Shown piece by piece: positions 1 to 11,870 of a stretch of 64,000 nucleotides of DNA (position 1 is the first letter of the stretch; each line of letters starts with the position of its first letter). Source of the DNA: Metellina segmentata (taxonomy: Eukaryota; Arthropoda; Arachnida; Araneae; Tetragnathidae); the NCBI GenBank assembly GCA_947359465.1, contig OX375881.1, positions 79,209,914 through 79,273,913 on the forward strand, written 5' to 3'. A program made the translations under genes and the position numbers. The notes below the pieces were generated by a model, which saw only the letters and a list, made by a program, of their open reading frames with translations, was not told where the DNA came from and ran no database searches.

Positions 1-699
1 TATTGCCTTTCTTTCAAAATAAGGATAATATATTTAAAATCATAGCATTTTTATACCCACACCAGTAATTTCTTTTCATATGCCAGATATTAAATAACTC
101 AAGATTATTGATTTTTCATTAAATACTTTTTAGATTTATTAATACCGTTCATTAAACCTTTCTTATTTTTTCTCTCAGTGAACACATCAACAGGTTTAAA
201 TAGGAACTGTCTGAAAAAGCAACAGACTATGGATTGCAAAAAAGCAACTTAATAATGCAGCAAAGAATCAAATACAGCATTTTCAGTTTCAAATAGAATT
301 TTGCAATGACATGTTAAAAAATATATAAACTTTTCAGCATGGTTTATACATTGTATTGTTCAAAGAAATATCGCACAAGTTTTCAAATTTATACCTTTAG
401 TTCAAAGAAAGTTTAGTAAGTTCTTTTAGTAATATATATATATAATCATATATAAATATTTTATATTGTTACTTTATATATTTTATATATTTATTTTATA
501 TATATTAGTTATATATATTAGTTTTATATATATATAACAAAAAAATCGATGCAACAAGAAGGAGTTGTCCAATTGCGATAAAAATTGGTGGCTATTAAGA
601 ACATACATAGAAAAACTAAGGATTAAAATTTCAAAACAATTGAATTTTTTATTTTTAGAATTTGACCGTTACAAAGGAAGAAGGTCAATATGGCATTGG
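1..699. other. AT-rich non-coding stretch with an AT microsatellite
   Basis: No gene is visible. A run of TA-rich simple sequence occupies about 430-540. It lies downstream of the last membralin exon found here, so it is probably intron or intergenic sequence of that gene. Confidence 0.5.
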
Positions 700-1330
700 T
701 CAACCATGGACCTGGATCCAAGCTGTCACCTGGCGTGGTATGATTTGAAAAAGTTCCAGGATGGTGTCCAGCAAAATTTCTTGCCAAATTGTCTCCAATT
801 GTCGGTGTAAATGGTCAACATTCCAAGATGGTTGCAATCGCCTTCCCATAACATTCCAAATGTGCTCTATGGGAGAGAGATCAGGAGACCTAGCTGGCCG
901 AGGGAGTGTTGGGAAGGCTCGAAGACAATTCATAGCAACACATGCCATGCGCGCCGAGGCCGGGCATTATATTGTTGAAAAGTAAGCCGGGATGACGCAA
1001 AAGGAACTGTAACACAACCTGCCGTAGAATATTGTCTACGTACTACTGTGCTAAATGTGTGCCAGAAATGACTACCAAAGGGGTCCGGCTATCAAATGAG
1101 ATGACACCCCAGACCATATTGCCCTGTTGTGTGCATGTGTGGCATGTGATAGTAAGGGCAGAATACCCACAATGCCCTGGACATCCCCAGAATCGTCTGC
1201 AGTTCTCATCAGGACACAGTTGAAAACGGGACTCGTCACTAAAGGCTATACATCCCCGGTCAGCCCCATTCTAAGTGGATCAAGCCCAGCACCACTGTAA
1301 TTCTGCACCTTGTAGGTGTGTTGATTTTTT
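700..1330 (-). pseudogene. Tc1-like transposase relic (C-terminal half)
   Basis: Read on the minus strand, 948-700 encodes the C-terminal end of a Tc1-family DDE transposase, with the hallmark ARSPDLSPIEHIWNVMGRRL followed by a typical tail (IWQEILLDTI). Further upstream on the same strand (about 1330-950), pieces such as DESRFQLCPDE and a WGVIS-like block are recognisable, but they sit in several frames with stops. The N-terminal paired-type DNA-binding region and the inverted repeats are not visible. The ORF at 700-948 has no intact catalytic triad of its own. This is an old, inactive copy. Confidence 0.85.
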
Positions 1331-2239
1331 GTTACAGAGTATGTGTATATATATAACCACCCACCCACTTTAAACCATGGTTTGGAGTAAAGTGGATACC
1401 AGGTGAGGTTAAAGTAGAAGTGATTTATAAAATCATATCAAAGGTTGAAAGAAATATTAACACAATTTAATCAAATATAAATGTGTTACATGAATTATGT
1501 TCAATGAGCTACTATTTTAGTTGTCTCCAAATGTCAAACTTATAACATGTAACAATAATATTTTTGAATAGTAGAGCTCGAGAAGTACAAGAACAATGTT
1601 TGAGTATTCATTTCACTGTGTAAAAGTCAGTCTAAAAGTAGACAAAATTAAAATTTCTTCCAGACCTTTGCGCCTTACATATCTTAGTAAAGCATCTGCT
1701 ACAGGGGCAATCACTTAAAGTGGTATTCACCATCTCATGGCCTTTTTTTTTTCTCTTGAAGACTTAGAGAGGATAGAGCTTGGTAATGCGGGAGTAGCTT
1801 GTGACTGATGTAAAAAGCACCTAAATTGAACATGACTGTAATTCAAATTGTTTCATTTTAATGCTGTGTGTAGTGTTTGTCCATATGAAAAAAATTACCC
1901 TTTGTTTTCAGAAGGGCATGTCTATTGATCTAAAAAAAATTTACTTTTGTAATGGACCATGGTGTTGGTTAATGACCTTTTATTCCATTCTGCACGTGCT
2001 CTATGGGATTCATAACTAGAGACTACAAAAATGGCCACTTATTCTGTACAATACTTTCACTATTATTGAAAGTCCAGTCAGAGAAAATTAGTTATGTTAG
2101 TTAATAGTGAAAACTAGGGTTTTAGGAATAAAATCATACTGTTCATAAAACAGTCCCAAAAGTCAAAGTTCCAAAATTATTCTTTTTCAATATAAACTTC
2201 TTATGTGAGCAGTGTAAACTGATAATTCTTTATGCGTGA
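1331..2239. other. Non-coding stretch, nothing recognised
   Basis: AT-rich sequence without long ORFs or obvious repeats. I looked on the minus strand for the next membralin exon and did not find it. Confidence 0.4.
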
Positions 2240-2440
2240 CACAATATTTTCGCACAAAAAAGGCACAAGGGCCAAATATGGCCAACTGGGCTAACACAAG
2301 ACAAAGTCAAGTAAATGGACATACACACACACACAAAGCTTATTGACAAAGAAGACACCCAGAAAGGTATCCAACCTACATCACCTACCACTAGGTTGCA
2401 AGAACAGTGATCGAATTCACTGAGCCATAGTGATCCCAAT
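2240..2440 (-). repeat. SINE-like repeat, family B
   Basis: It shares a block with 3555-3770: an ACACACACA-containing stretch, then a segment about two histone-free decades of bases long resembling GACA(C)AGAAGACA, then a tRNA B-box-like 'gatcgaattcact'. In minus orientation the order (B-box-like motif first, body after) is that of a tRNA-headed SINE. It differs from the main SINE family of the window. No target duplication was established. Confidence 0.4.
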
Positions 2441-2690
2441 CAAAAGAAAACTCGTTCATTCTTTATAAATTTTAAAACATGCATGAGTTTGCATTCCATT
2501 TACTTCTCAAGTTTTTGACATAATTCAATTTTATTGCTTTAGTTTCCATGGGAACTTACAGTATTCCCAGCTGTTTACAAACCACTGAGCTCATAATTAA
2601 AGTAGAAAATATTATAAGATACGAAACAATTACAATTTATCTTAGAAAACTTTTAACTAATAAAAATTAATAACAAATCAACTAAATTAC

Positions 2691-5600
2691 CTGTGTTTGT
2701 AAACATTTCTGTCTCTGAAAGAGTAGTCTTCAATGGAGAAAAACAATCAGGATCAGATACACTATCTTTGAATGGAACAGTTCTATTGATAAATACAGGA
2801 CTTTTTTCAGCATCTAAAACATCAATCTGAGAATTTTCTTCTGCACCTTCTGGTACTTTATTTACAGGTTTTGGAGCAGCCTTCTTTCCTTCCTTTAAAG
2901 CTAAATAGTATTTGTGTCCTTGTCGTATTCTTGTAAAATGACTCGCTATAGAGTTATTATAGTACCTTGAAATATTAAAAGTCTTTTTCACTGATTCTTC
3001 CAGAGATATTTCGATTCGAAGCACACCTTCTCGAGACCATGTCTTTGATTCTGCTTCTAAACAATTTACTGGAGTTCGCACAAAGGCAGTGTGAAGATAC
3101 ATAAGAACAAAAAGCGCTATCACAGCCTATCAGGAAAGAAATAATACTTTAGTTCCAGTTAAACAGTGATGTATACTTAATTGAGCTGATAGTCAAAACT
3201 AGTTTAAGAACTAGTTGTTCCTTCCAATAACATTAAACATTCAAAAAATAATCAATCAGTAAATAGCTGCCATTTGCCATGCATACAGTAAAAGCTCAGC
3301 AAGTTTTCACCTGAATAACTCGTCACTAGTGATGTAGCTACTTTTCTAGCCCTGTCTAGCTCTCCTAGAGGCAATGTAATTAAACCTTCATTTTTTAATC
3401 ATGAATTTAGATGCTATTTTAAATAACTCATCATAGTGGAAAGTTCTTAAAAAATGAAAGGTTTGTGCCTGATGGCAGAAAAAATGAAGTCGAAAATTAG
3501 GACTCTGGTCCTGATTCTTTATTGAATGTATTAGGAATCATAAATAAGAAATGTTTGGTTGGTTGGCTTTGGGGTTTTATGATGGAAGGGAAATTTTTTA
3601 CCATGAAGTACCAGACACAACATACAATATCAAGCAAATAGACAAACACACACAATGATAGTTTTACTGACACAGAAGACATACACCCAAGGAAGAATGC
3701 ACCTGACAGGAATCAAACCTGCGCTGACTACAGCTCGTAGGTAACTAGTGCAGTGGGCAATGATGGACCCAAATGAAAAAAGGATGTACTATTCTTAACA
3801 TAAATGATGCATAGATATTTTGATATCAATATTGCAGTATGTTCTCAAAAAACCATAAAAGAACTACAGACTTTTTAGAAAGCTTGAAGGTGAAAATGAG
3901 GAAATTCTTTCACCATCTAATGAAACCCAAATTCTTCATGCTTTAAAAACAATCAGAAATTATCTTTCTTTAGTTCAAGGTACTGAATTTACAAGGTTCA
4001 AGGTTGTGAATACTGTGATCAACTGAAAACTTGAATGATCATTACACCTTTGCATATTGAGTTTACTATGTGGTTACTCTACATACATCATCATTCGGCT
4101 TAAGACATCCCAAATATCTTGGTCCCTAGAGTGACGACTTATGGATTTATGGTATTAGTGTTATTAACCCTACAAAAGGCATGGCCCAACACAGTTCAGA
4201 AAATTCAGTTTGAATACAGCAAGGAAAAATTCCTACGTGGAAAGCAGCAGTAGACAGAAAATACTTGGATATCTCACCTGAATTCCAGGCATCAGGAAAT
4301 AATATTTCGTGTCTGACACAGAAATCCTTCTGAACTGTATTCAGCCATGCTGACAGAAGGTTTAAAGGTTGGTGATCAAATATATAGATATTTGTATTTT
4401 TTAAGACTCTTGTTGCAAACTTACTACAGGGCTCTCATATGGGGCCATTGGTACTATGGTACCAAGTGAGCCAGAAGTCTGAAAATGTGCTAAGTGTATA
4501 CTGTAATACGATATCCATTTTATAACTTTAAAAATTCATATCTTCATTCACAAAGTAGCAAATGACTCCTCTTTCCAGGATTATTCGTTTAGGCAAGATA
4601 CTAATTAACATTTTCAGAAATCAATATAAATTTTTACAAGCCTTAACAGGATTTTCTATTCTTCAAATTATTCATAATAAAGCTATAAAGCTCTGCAATA
4701 AGTGAGTGAAGGTATAAATATTTACACATTTGTAATAGTTAAATGAATATTGTGATACATAAAAGGTTTTTCATAAGTGACTCGTCATCTAACCTGATAC
4801 TGGGCTCAGAGTATATACGTAAAAAGTTTGTTTTAATAGGAGGCATATGAATTCTATCTTGAGCAAATCTCTATTATAAAAGGAAGTGTTTGTCTGTGTC
4901 GTGTCTGCATGTATTTAGTGTCCTGACAAATCTATGGCACTTACTATAATGAAATTTGGCACACAAGGTAGTCCTAATTTTGTGCGGTTTTTTTGTCCGG
5001 CCCAAATTTTAAAATTTAATCTAGAACATTTTTTAATTTGTTTATTGGAATTTAATTCTTATTGTTTTCCTTAGAATGGCATCAGTATAAAGAGATCATA
5101 TTCTAAATTTATTTATTCTGTTTCATTTTTTGAGCAATGATTTCAGCATGAGCGAAACAAATAAACAGTTTTAACTGGAATTCTGTGGTTCTTTTTTCTA
5201 TCTCCTGGATCATTAAAGATAGAGTAAAAAATTTAACGCATTTGAAATTTGGAAAAATTTTACATCGATACCTAAAAATTTTATTTACTTTAAATACATA
5301 ATTTTTCAGTTGTAACTTTTATATTTTTTCCAATACGAATTCGGCCTTTGCGATCGATCATTAAAGAAATCAGATTTATTTCATGCGCACAAACATTTCA
5401 AACGAAGGGAGCATAGCAAATAAAAATTTTTGACTGGCATTGTTTAGTTCTTTTTTGTAAAATTGGGATTGTTAATGGTAATGGTAATGGTAACTTTAGT
5501 TAACGTCGTACTAGAGCAACACAACGGGCTATTGACGACGGTCCGGAATCAGTCCCTTAAGGGAAAGATCCGAGGACAACACCTCGTAATTTTGAACCAC

Positions 5601-7005
5601 GGTCAGATGACGAAGCAACACCTGAGCTGGCACCCCACTCTCCAAACTTCCACGCCAACCCAACGTGAGGACTTTCGGCCACGACAGATTTAAGGTGCAC
5701 CAGCCGCCTCTACACCATACGTTTACAAACATTCATGCCCGGACCCGGATTCGAACCAGGAACCTTCAGATCTAGAGGCTAACACCTTAACCACTATACC
5801 GGTTGGTCGGCTTGGGATTGTTAAAGATAGATTAAAGATATACATGCCCATGTCGGGTGGAGGTGGGCCTCATTCTTCAAATTAATGTTTTTTCTCTCAC
5901 ACAGATGGAGCTGTGGTGAAAGGAATGAGGCAACATGCCTGTGTCATAATTGTTTGCAAATTTAATGTGTCCAGTTTGATTTTTAAATTTTAATCTAAAA
6001 TACTTTTTAGTCAATTTATTGGCATTTATTTATTACTCGACACTTTGAGGCCATCACTGCATTGCTTGTGATGTTGGTTTGCACAGCAAACAAAATGGGA
6101 ATGCGTAGCAATCACCGAGATTGAAAGAACTGTCGCTGGCAACACCGTGCTGGCGTAGCAATCACCAGGGGTGGAAAGCGTTAGCAAATAGTGGTCACAC
6201 CTGACCCCACGAAAAGAACTGTCACTGGCAATGCCTTACTGACCACTCGCACATCTAATAGATTAAAATTATTAAATTTCAAATTAATTTTATTGAATAT
6301 TTCATGGATCCATTGGGTTATGTTCTTCACTTAGTGCTCTTTCACCCATTAATGGGAGGCTAGAGACCATTTGTATTCACTGTAATAGCTATATATATCG
6401 AAGTTGAATTTCAATTTCATTTGAGTTATTTGAATTATTGCTGTCTTTGGACGTTTGTCTACTGGTAATAAAAATCACTCAAGGTTGTGGATATTTGTCA
6501 AAACGCTGTGCTAAAATTTAGCACTCTAATGCACATTAGGTACCTTTCATTGAAAATTTAGTTTTTAAATTCAATACTGAATAAAATAATGAAAATAAAA
6601 TTAAATGTTACCACAAAAAATATATTAATTACATGCATCAATAAACTGATCAATATTTTGCACTACCCCTGCTTTATACACTAAAAAATTTAAATATATG
6701 GCGGTTAAATAACAGACAGCAGATTAAATTTTAAAACATCAGGCAGTCTATTCTATTTGCATTTTAAAGAACAAAAAAATGCTACTTACAATTGCCAACA
6801 TAGAAAATTCAATAAGCTTCCGAAATTTTTCATGGAAAGTAGCAGCATACGCAATAGTTGCTCTTTCGAACAGCACCTGGAACAGCCGATCGCGCAGCTG
6901 CCACAGGGTGTTCTGGTTGTTATTGTTACTAAAATGCTCTCCATCAAGAGGAAGCACATCCATGGCAATTAGCAATTGCTGAACAGGATGAACTTGATTT
7001 GGCAT
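2691..7005 (-). CDS. TMEM259: Membralin, first two coding exons (partial gene)
   Basis: Two exons are visible. Exon 1 is 7005-6790 (72 codons, from ATG, ending at a GTAAGT donor). Exon 2 is 3126-2691 (436 nt, acceptor TGATAG, donor GTAATT). Exon 1 holds the block WQLRDRLFQVLFERATIAY, matching the VRDRLFHALFFKMAVTYSR region of animal membralin. It runs into a hydrophobic segment completed by exon 2 (ALFVLMYLHTAFVRTPVNCL), which matches human [24 protein letters not shown], with WSREGVLRIEISLEE following. Membralin is a multi-pass endoplasmic reticulum membrane protein linked to ER-associated degradation (known for vertebrates). Only the cytosolic N-terminus, first membrane segment and start of the lumenal loop are here. 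The later exons should lie beyond position 1. The 3.66-kb intron holds a SINE and other repeats. The reading frame is intact and splice phases agree, so it looks like a live host gene. Confidence 0.9.
3555..3770 (-). repeat. SINE-like repeat, family B (second copy)
   Basis: It shares with 2240-2440 the order of a CAAATAGACAAACACACACA stretch, a block around 'gacacagaagacat', and a B-box-like 'ggaatcaaacctgc' (minus: GGTTTGATTCC, near the tRNA B box GGTTCGANTCC). It lies inside the membralin intron. A short-interspersed origin is inferred from the B box and from the existence of two copies. Confidence 0.45.
3771..4865. other. Membralin intron sequence, nothing recognised
   Basis: AT-rich intronic DNA without coding capacity or clear repeats to my reading. 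Confidence 0.4.
4866..6490 (+). repeat. Composite repeat, possibly a non-autonomous Helitron or MITE, split by a SINE
   Basis: It begins 'tctctattataaaaggaagtg', similar to the TCTCTACTA-type 5' ends of arthropod Helitrons, followed by a 'gaaatttggcacacaaggt' motif often seen in dispersed arthropod repeats. Two segments resemble each other: about 4985-5060 and 5960-6040 (both with TTTTAAATTTTAATCTA-type text and 'tttattgg..ttta'). A block with 'gcaaac(c)aaatggga' and 'gcaatca' at about 6080-6240 recurs near 16965 and 19460. A SINE interrupts it at 5476-5811. Boundaries are approximate and the class is uncertain. Confidence 0.3.
5476..5811 (-). repeat. tRNA-headed SINE (family A), minus orientation
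   Basis: This is a full-length copy of the main SINE of the window. In minus orientation it starts with a tRNA-like head containing an A box (TAGTGGTTAAGG) and a perfect B box (GGTTCGAATCC), then a roughly 250-bp body ending near GTACGACGTTAACTAA and a short tail of repeated TTACCA. A 13-bp direct repeat, TTGGGATTGTTAA, flanks it at 5463-5475 and 5812-5824. Pol III transcription and LINE-dependent retrotransposition are inferred from this structure. Confidence 0.9.
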
Positions 7006-8041
7006 TTTATGATCCTGCCTCCAAAACTGCCTTCACATTACTGAACTTGGAATCTAGCAAACAAATATAATATCAAAGGCAATTCTATTAGGTGGGAAAC
7101 ACAAGTTATAAAGCAATGCCTTGTTTAGAAATAAATGTTTTTAACGTATAGTTACATATACTGCATTTCTGAACAGAATATGTATAAATGTTAGAAAATG
7201 TTCAATAAAATCAGTAGTAAGTGTGAAATAATGGCATCATATAAGACCAAACTGATCATTTATATTAATAAAGACAACACTAGGATGGCATAGAAAACAT
7301 GATCACTTTTTATCGGAAATATGAAGATTTTCAAAGCTATGACTTAATATGCTTTTACTCCACTAATATGCATGCAGCATGTTTAGCACTTCAAAAACCT
7401 CTTCAAACAAGTTTAACTACTTTCGCTGCTAAAATACCAATTTTTAGCTTGTACATTTTGCTCAGCAATTTTATTTTAATGGCACTAAAGCAACTTCAGC
7501 TATGAATACTGAACCAGATCATGCAAAGTTGACTAAACATTCATTTGAGTCATTGTTAGTGTAATTTTAAGTCCATCGTGAGCAATAGAAGCAAAAGCTG
7601 AGAAAATATTATTATATGTTAAATAATCAGTCTCCCATTTTAGTCTTACCTAATACTTGGCTCAGGTAAATTTTTTTAGAAAATTTTATACCTTGATGTT
7701 CTAATCAAGCAGTGGTCTAGTAAGCTTTCCGCATTTGTGTATTAAATTTGAAAATTTTTGTGACTTTTAATAATTTTCTTAGATAAATACGCTGTAGATA
7801 TTTTGTCGGTCTAAGTTAATTAAAAAAATATTTTTACAACTAAATGTACCTAGAACGTCCGCTGGTGTCATTTCGACACCAAGCAAATTTATCATTCTAA
7901 ATAGAAATCATTGAGTAGCAAACATTAGAAACCAACCAAACAAATTATTATTGCACATATGCTTGACCTTGAACACAATGTTATGTTCATAGCGGAAACG
8001 GATTAGATTTTCGAACCTTGTATAGTGCAAACAAGAAAACA
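7006..8041. other. Non-coding, upstream of membralin coding start
   Basis: It should include the 5' UTR and perhaps the promoter of the minus-strand membralin gene. I see no convincing TATA box or further exon. A small inverted repeat 'ggtgtcatttcgacacc' lies at about 7866-7882, just before the piggyBac relic. Confidence 0.35.
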
Positions 8042-8795
8042 ATGGCTCCTAGAAAAGGTTCAAGTCCTGAAGAAATTGCTAATTTGTTGCAAGAATTTGT
8101 AGAAAATGAATTGGACGGTGGGGAACTCTTTTGTTCGGATTAAGATTCCGATGTAGGCACCAATTTACATGAAAGTGAGTGTGAAGAATCTGAAGAAAGT
8201 ACAGATGAAACTGATAATATCCCAACTAATTTGGATATATATCTCGCTAGGTGTGGCACAGAATGGATACTGCATAATGGCAATGTTGCAGGGAGATATG
8301 GGGCAAGAAATGTTTTACATCGAAATAGGGGTCCAACTAATTTTGCGTAACAAAATGTCAATGAATTCTCACGAGTTTGTGGTTAATTTTCATCGACAGT
8401 TACATATTTAAAACATATAAGGAAATGCACAAATGTTGAAGCTAGAAGTGTTTTGAACGACATCAGATGGTCTGTATCCATTGATGAACAATGTGCTTTT
8501 CTTGTGATATTCTATGCTTGTGGAGTAAGTGGTGCCAAGAGCATTGAACTGCAGTCCCTATGGTCTGACTCTTGGGGTCTTAACTTCAGTAAAAAACAAT
8601 AAGTCGAAGTAGATTTAGAGAAATCCTTAGATTTTTTAGATTTGATTTTAAATCCACACGTTCTCTCATAGAATTCAAACCAACAAATTTGCTATGATTT
8701 TGGAAGTATGGGATTAATTCATTGACAAATGTACAAAGAATTACAAGCCTGGTGAGAACATAACAATCGATCAACAATTATTAGAAAGATAAAAA
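8042..8795 (+). pseudogene. piggyBac-like transposase relic
   Basis: From ATG 8042 there is an acidic N-terminus (SDVGTNLHESECEESEES), interrupted by an in-frame TAA after about 33 codons. The order continues with GPTNFA, then KHIRKCTNVEARSVLND and AFLVIFYACGVSGAKSIELQ, and LWSDSWGLNF. These match the conserved N-terminal part of piggyBac-family transposases (DDE_Tnp_1_7, PGBD). Further stops and frame changes follow, and sequence near 8700-8785 resembles a later block (KPGE.ITIDQQLL). The catalytic Asp-rich core is mostly lost by an internal deletion. No clear TTAA-flanked ends were identified. Confidence 0.7.
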
Positions 8796-10075
8796 TTAAG
8801 ATTTTGTCTCGTATTTTTAATAATGTTGTTTTATTTCTAGTTCAGAATGTTAATATTTTTCTGATAGGGTCATATTCTATGTAATATTTCATGAAATAAT
8901 CTTAAAAGTTAATTCAACTCAATATTAGTCTTGGTAATAGTTAGTTGTTATTATTATTAGTTAGTTAGACGTTTCAGGGTAACCACAATGGTGGACATTC
9001 TAGTGTAAAATGAATGCAATGATTTAAGGAGTAAATGCAATAGAAATGAACTATAATTGAAAAAATGTAAGAATGAAACTTAAACTTTTTAGTTCTTTTC
9101 CGAAACCCTTTTCACACAATTATTTGGTTTTTATTAAAGGTTTACAAATTTTACATCCACATGCATACATTTGGTTTATTATGTTTAGATTTCTTAATAG
9201 CCTAGAAATTCAGGTTTTTATGCAGATCCAGGTTTTGACAATGAGCTGGACCAAGAAACTTGGTTTCTTATTCTTCTTAGTCTAGCTGCCTGATAAACCA
9301 AGTCCAACAATTCATTCGTCCTCAAAGAAATTAGAATATTTCCAGGAATATGGAATAAGTATGAAGAGCTCATTACTATACAGAAGAGAAAACTTTGAGA
9401 TTACAATGGATATAACAGTTCATCACTAGAATATTAGAGATTGTGTACTTCTTTTGGTCAAACAAGTAAAATGTAACAAAGAATAAATAAATAGGGCACT
9501 TTTTTCCCCACAAAGTAAAAAACAAGTTTTCACACACACCTAGCAAAATGCATTGTTTTGTAAAGGTATTTATATATCGGGTCATTTTTTGCCACATCAG
9601 TAATATCATAATTTACTAACCAGAGATGCGATCCTGTTTGTATTTGTCACACAAAAAATGTAATTAAAATAAATGGAAACGCACACGATCATAAAGATTA
9701 TTTTAAATTGACACATCGAAACTGAACATGTACACACGTCAAACGTCATGTGTAAGAAATAGCTGGCTCAAGAAACAAATAAATAAAAGAGTGCTGTGAA
9801 ATTTACGTAACATGATAGAAAATATAGGATATGCACTCACGTTTAATAGCGAATTCCATTTCTTACGTTTCAGGTTAGATCATCGGGTCAACAGTTTCGC
9901 CTAAGGGAATTTAAAATAATAATAAATAAACATTGCGGTTTACTTCCTGTATTTCGGAACCCTTGGCCTGCAGTCGTTTACGGTACTTTCTTTTTATTAT
10001 TTTCTAGTGCTTATTACGGGTACCGTGACCGAAGGTCGTAACACAATCTAAAGGTACGTAGGTATGTATTTTTAT
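8796..10075. other. AT-rich stretch, nothing recognised
   Basis: Only short chance ORFs are present; no family could be assigned. Confidence 0.4.
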
Positions 10076-10331
10076 TAACGTCTCAGTGGAACCAAATAAT
10101 GGGGTATTGACTACAATGCGGAATCAATTCCCAAGGGAAAGATCCGACGACCACATTACGTAACTTTGAACCACGGTCAGGTGAGTATTTTTGAAGGTAA
10201 AAAAAGTGAATTCAACTTGAGGTAATGCTATTTTTAATTAACGTCGTACAAGAGCAACACACCGGGCTATTTTCAGCGGTGCGGGATGCTTCCGCGGAAA
10301 CGCCCGTTTCAATTCCCAAAGGGAAAGATCC
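10076..10331 (-). repeat. Two degraded SINE family A fragments
   Basis: Segments 10076-10190 and 10232-10331 contain minus-strand body text of the SINE ('ttaattaacgtcgta', 'gggaaagatcc', 'ttgaaccacggtcag'). The second is the target of the TRIM element that follows. Confidence 0.65.
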
Positions 10332-10336
10332 CAGCA

Positions 10337-10923
10337 TGTAGCGAGCTAAGCTACCACTCCAAAACTTAACTTACAAAGGGGTAGTATAAATACCAGTGTA
10401 ACCCAACTCTACCTTGAAGTACTTTTTGGTAGACACTAAGTTACGCTGGTTCATTCGCGCTTGCTAAATTGGTGACCCGTACGTGATTTAAACATGCTTA
10501 AAAATTTACAAAAAATTCGATGGATGGCACACAATGTCCAATAGAATTCGCCATGGTTGATACTAATTACCTTTCTACCACTAGGGGGCGCTGTGATAGC
10601 AGAAAATGCTAATGTTATATCACATCCTCCATTCGTGCAATTGCCGCATGGATAAAATAACATGTAAAAGGCAGCACGGCAACTGTAATCTTAATACAGC
10701 TCTTACAGTCAAACGCAAAAATGGCAATCATTCTACAAGTGATGTCAATTATCGAATTTCGGCGACTGCTAAAATTCTGGAAGGGGAGTACTGTAGCGAG
10801 CTAAGCTACCACTCCAAAACTTAACTTACAAAGGGGTAGTATAAATACCAGTGTAACCCAACTCTACCTTGAAGTACTTTTTGGTAGACACTAAGTTACG
10901 CTGGTTCATTCGCGCTTGCTAAA
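10337..10923 (+). mobile_element. TRIM (terminal-repeat retrotransposon in miniature)
   Basis: Two identical-looking 132-bp direct repeats (10337-10468 and 10792-10923), each starting TGTAGCGAGC and ending CTTGCTAAA, enclose 323 bp of non-coding DNA. Just inside the first repeat is TTGGTGACCCGTACGTG, which looks like a tRNA primer binding site. Just before the second is a purine tract, GGAAGGGGAG. The unit is flanked by a 5-bp target duplication CAGCA (10332-10336 and 10924-10928). These are all hallmarks of an LTR retrotransposon at minimal size. It encodes nothing and must borrow reverse transcriptase and integrase. The repeat ends in TAAA rather than CA, which is unusual. Confidence 0.85.
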
Positions 10924-10934
10924 CAGCACAACTA

Positions 10935-11261
10935 GCCGACCAAATGGTATAGTGGTTAAGGTGTTAGCTTCTAGATCGGAAGGTTCCTAGTTCGAATCCG
11001 GGTCCGGGCATGGATGTTTGTAAGCGTATGGTGTAGAGGCGGCTGGTGCACCTTAAATCTGTCGTGGCCGAAAGTCCTCAAGTTGGGTTGGTGTGGAAGT
11101 TTGAAAGGGTGCCAGCTCAGGTGTTGCTTCGTCATCTGACCGTGGTTCAAAATTAACAGGTGTTGTCCTCGGATCTTTCCCTTAAGGGACTGATCCCGGA
11201 CCGTCGTCAAAAGTCCGTTTGTTAACTCTAGTACGACACTAACTAAAGATATCAAATTATC
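10935..11261 (+). repeat. tRNA-headed SINE (family A)
   Basis: Full-length copy beginning GCCGACCAAATGGTATAGTGG, with B box GTTCGAATCC and ending shortly after GTACGACACTAACTAA. An 11-bp target duplication CAGCACAACTA lies at 10924-10934 and 11262-11272. The left duplication includes the right target duplication of the TRIM, so this SINE arrived after the TRIM, at its very edge. Confidence 0.92.
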
Positions 11262-11483
11262 CAGCACAACTAAAAAAGAAGACTAGAGAAGTATGGAACT
11301 ACACCATGTAAGTTTGAAATACAAGCGGTTTAATTCAGATTGTCTCAGTTACCTGTCTTCGATCTGATTCGTCGAAAAGAATCACGTAGGATTTCAGTGA
11401 AGAGGTTGCTAGGGTTGCTATTTCGCCAAAATCTAGGCAACACTATATGTGTGTAAACCACGTGCACAATAGACCTCATTAAG

Positions 11484-11870
11484 TATGGAATGTAATTGCG
11501 AAATTTGTGGTACGGGATTTATGTCAAGCGATATTTGAAGGCTCATGAAGCAAGAGTTCATGGGGTGTCTTTGCAAAAAAACAGCAACAAAAGTTTCCCC
11601 TGCAAGTCTTGTGAAAAAGTCTTCGGATCTAGAAGCAGCTTTTGGAGACATTCCAATCTTGTCCACATCACAGAAAAAACTTTAAAAGTATCTTGTCAAG
11701 AAACAGGATGCGCTGAAACATTTTTGAATGTGTGTGGCTTGCGAGCTCATCTGAGTTCCAAACATAAACTTGATGGATATTCTGAACGCATCAATTTACA
11801 GTTTGGCAATGAAACTGGTTTTTTTTTCTCAGTCTTTTTGTTTCAGTTTAATTTTCTTTTCGAAATAGTG
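11484..11870 (+). pseudogene. C2H2 zinc-finger fragment, frame broken
   Basis: Three C2H2-like units can be read on the plus strand. The first is split across frames (CEICG in the ATG 11484 frame; YLKAHEARVH in the frame of 11496), with a stop in the first frame about 17 codons in. The second is intact (FPCKSCEKVFGSRSSFWRH with a following NLVH). The third is CQETGCAETF...LRAHLSSKH. It could be an exon of a real zinc-finger gene carrying an indel, or a processed or duplicated remnant. It ends in a T-rich tract and a SINE begins immediately after. Confidence 0.55.

Noticed and set aside
10935..11010. tRNA gene at the SINE heads (A and B boxes present)
   Set aside because: All copies continue into the same SINE body and have target duplications; the cloverleaf is not convincing, so they are SINE promoters, not tRNA genes.
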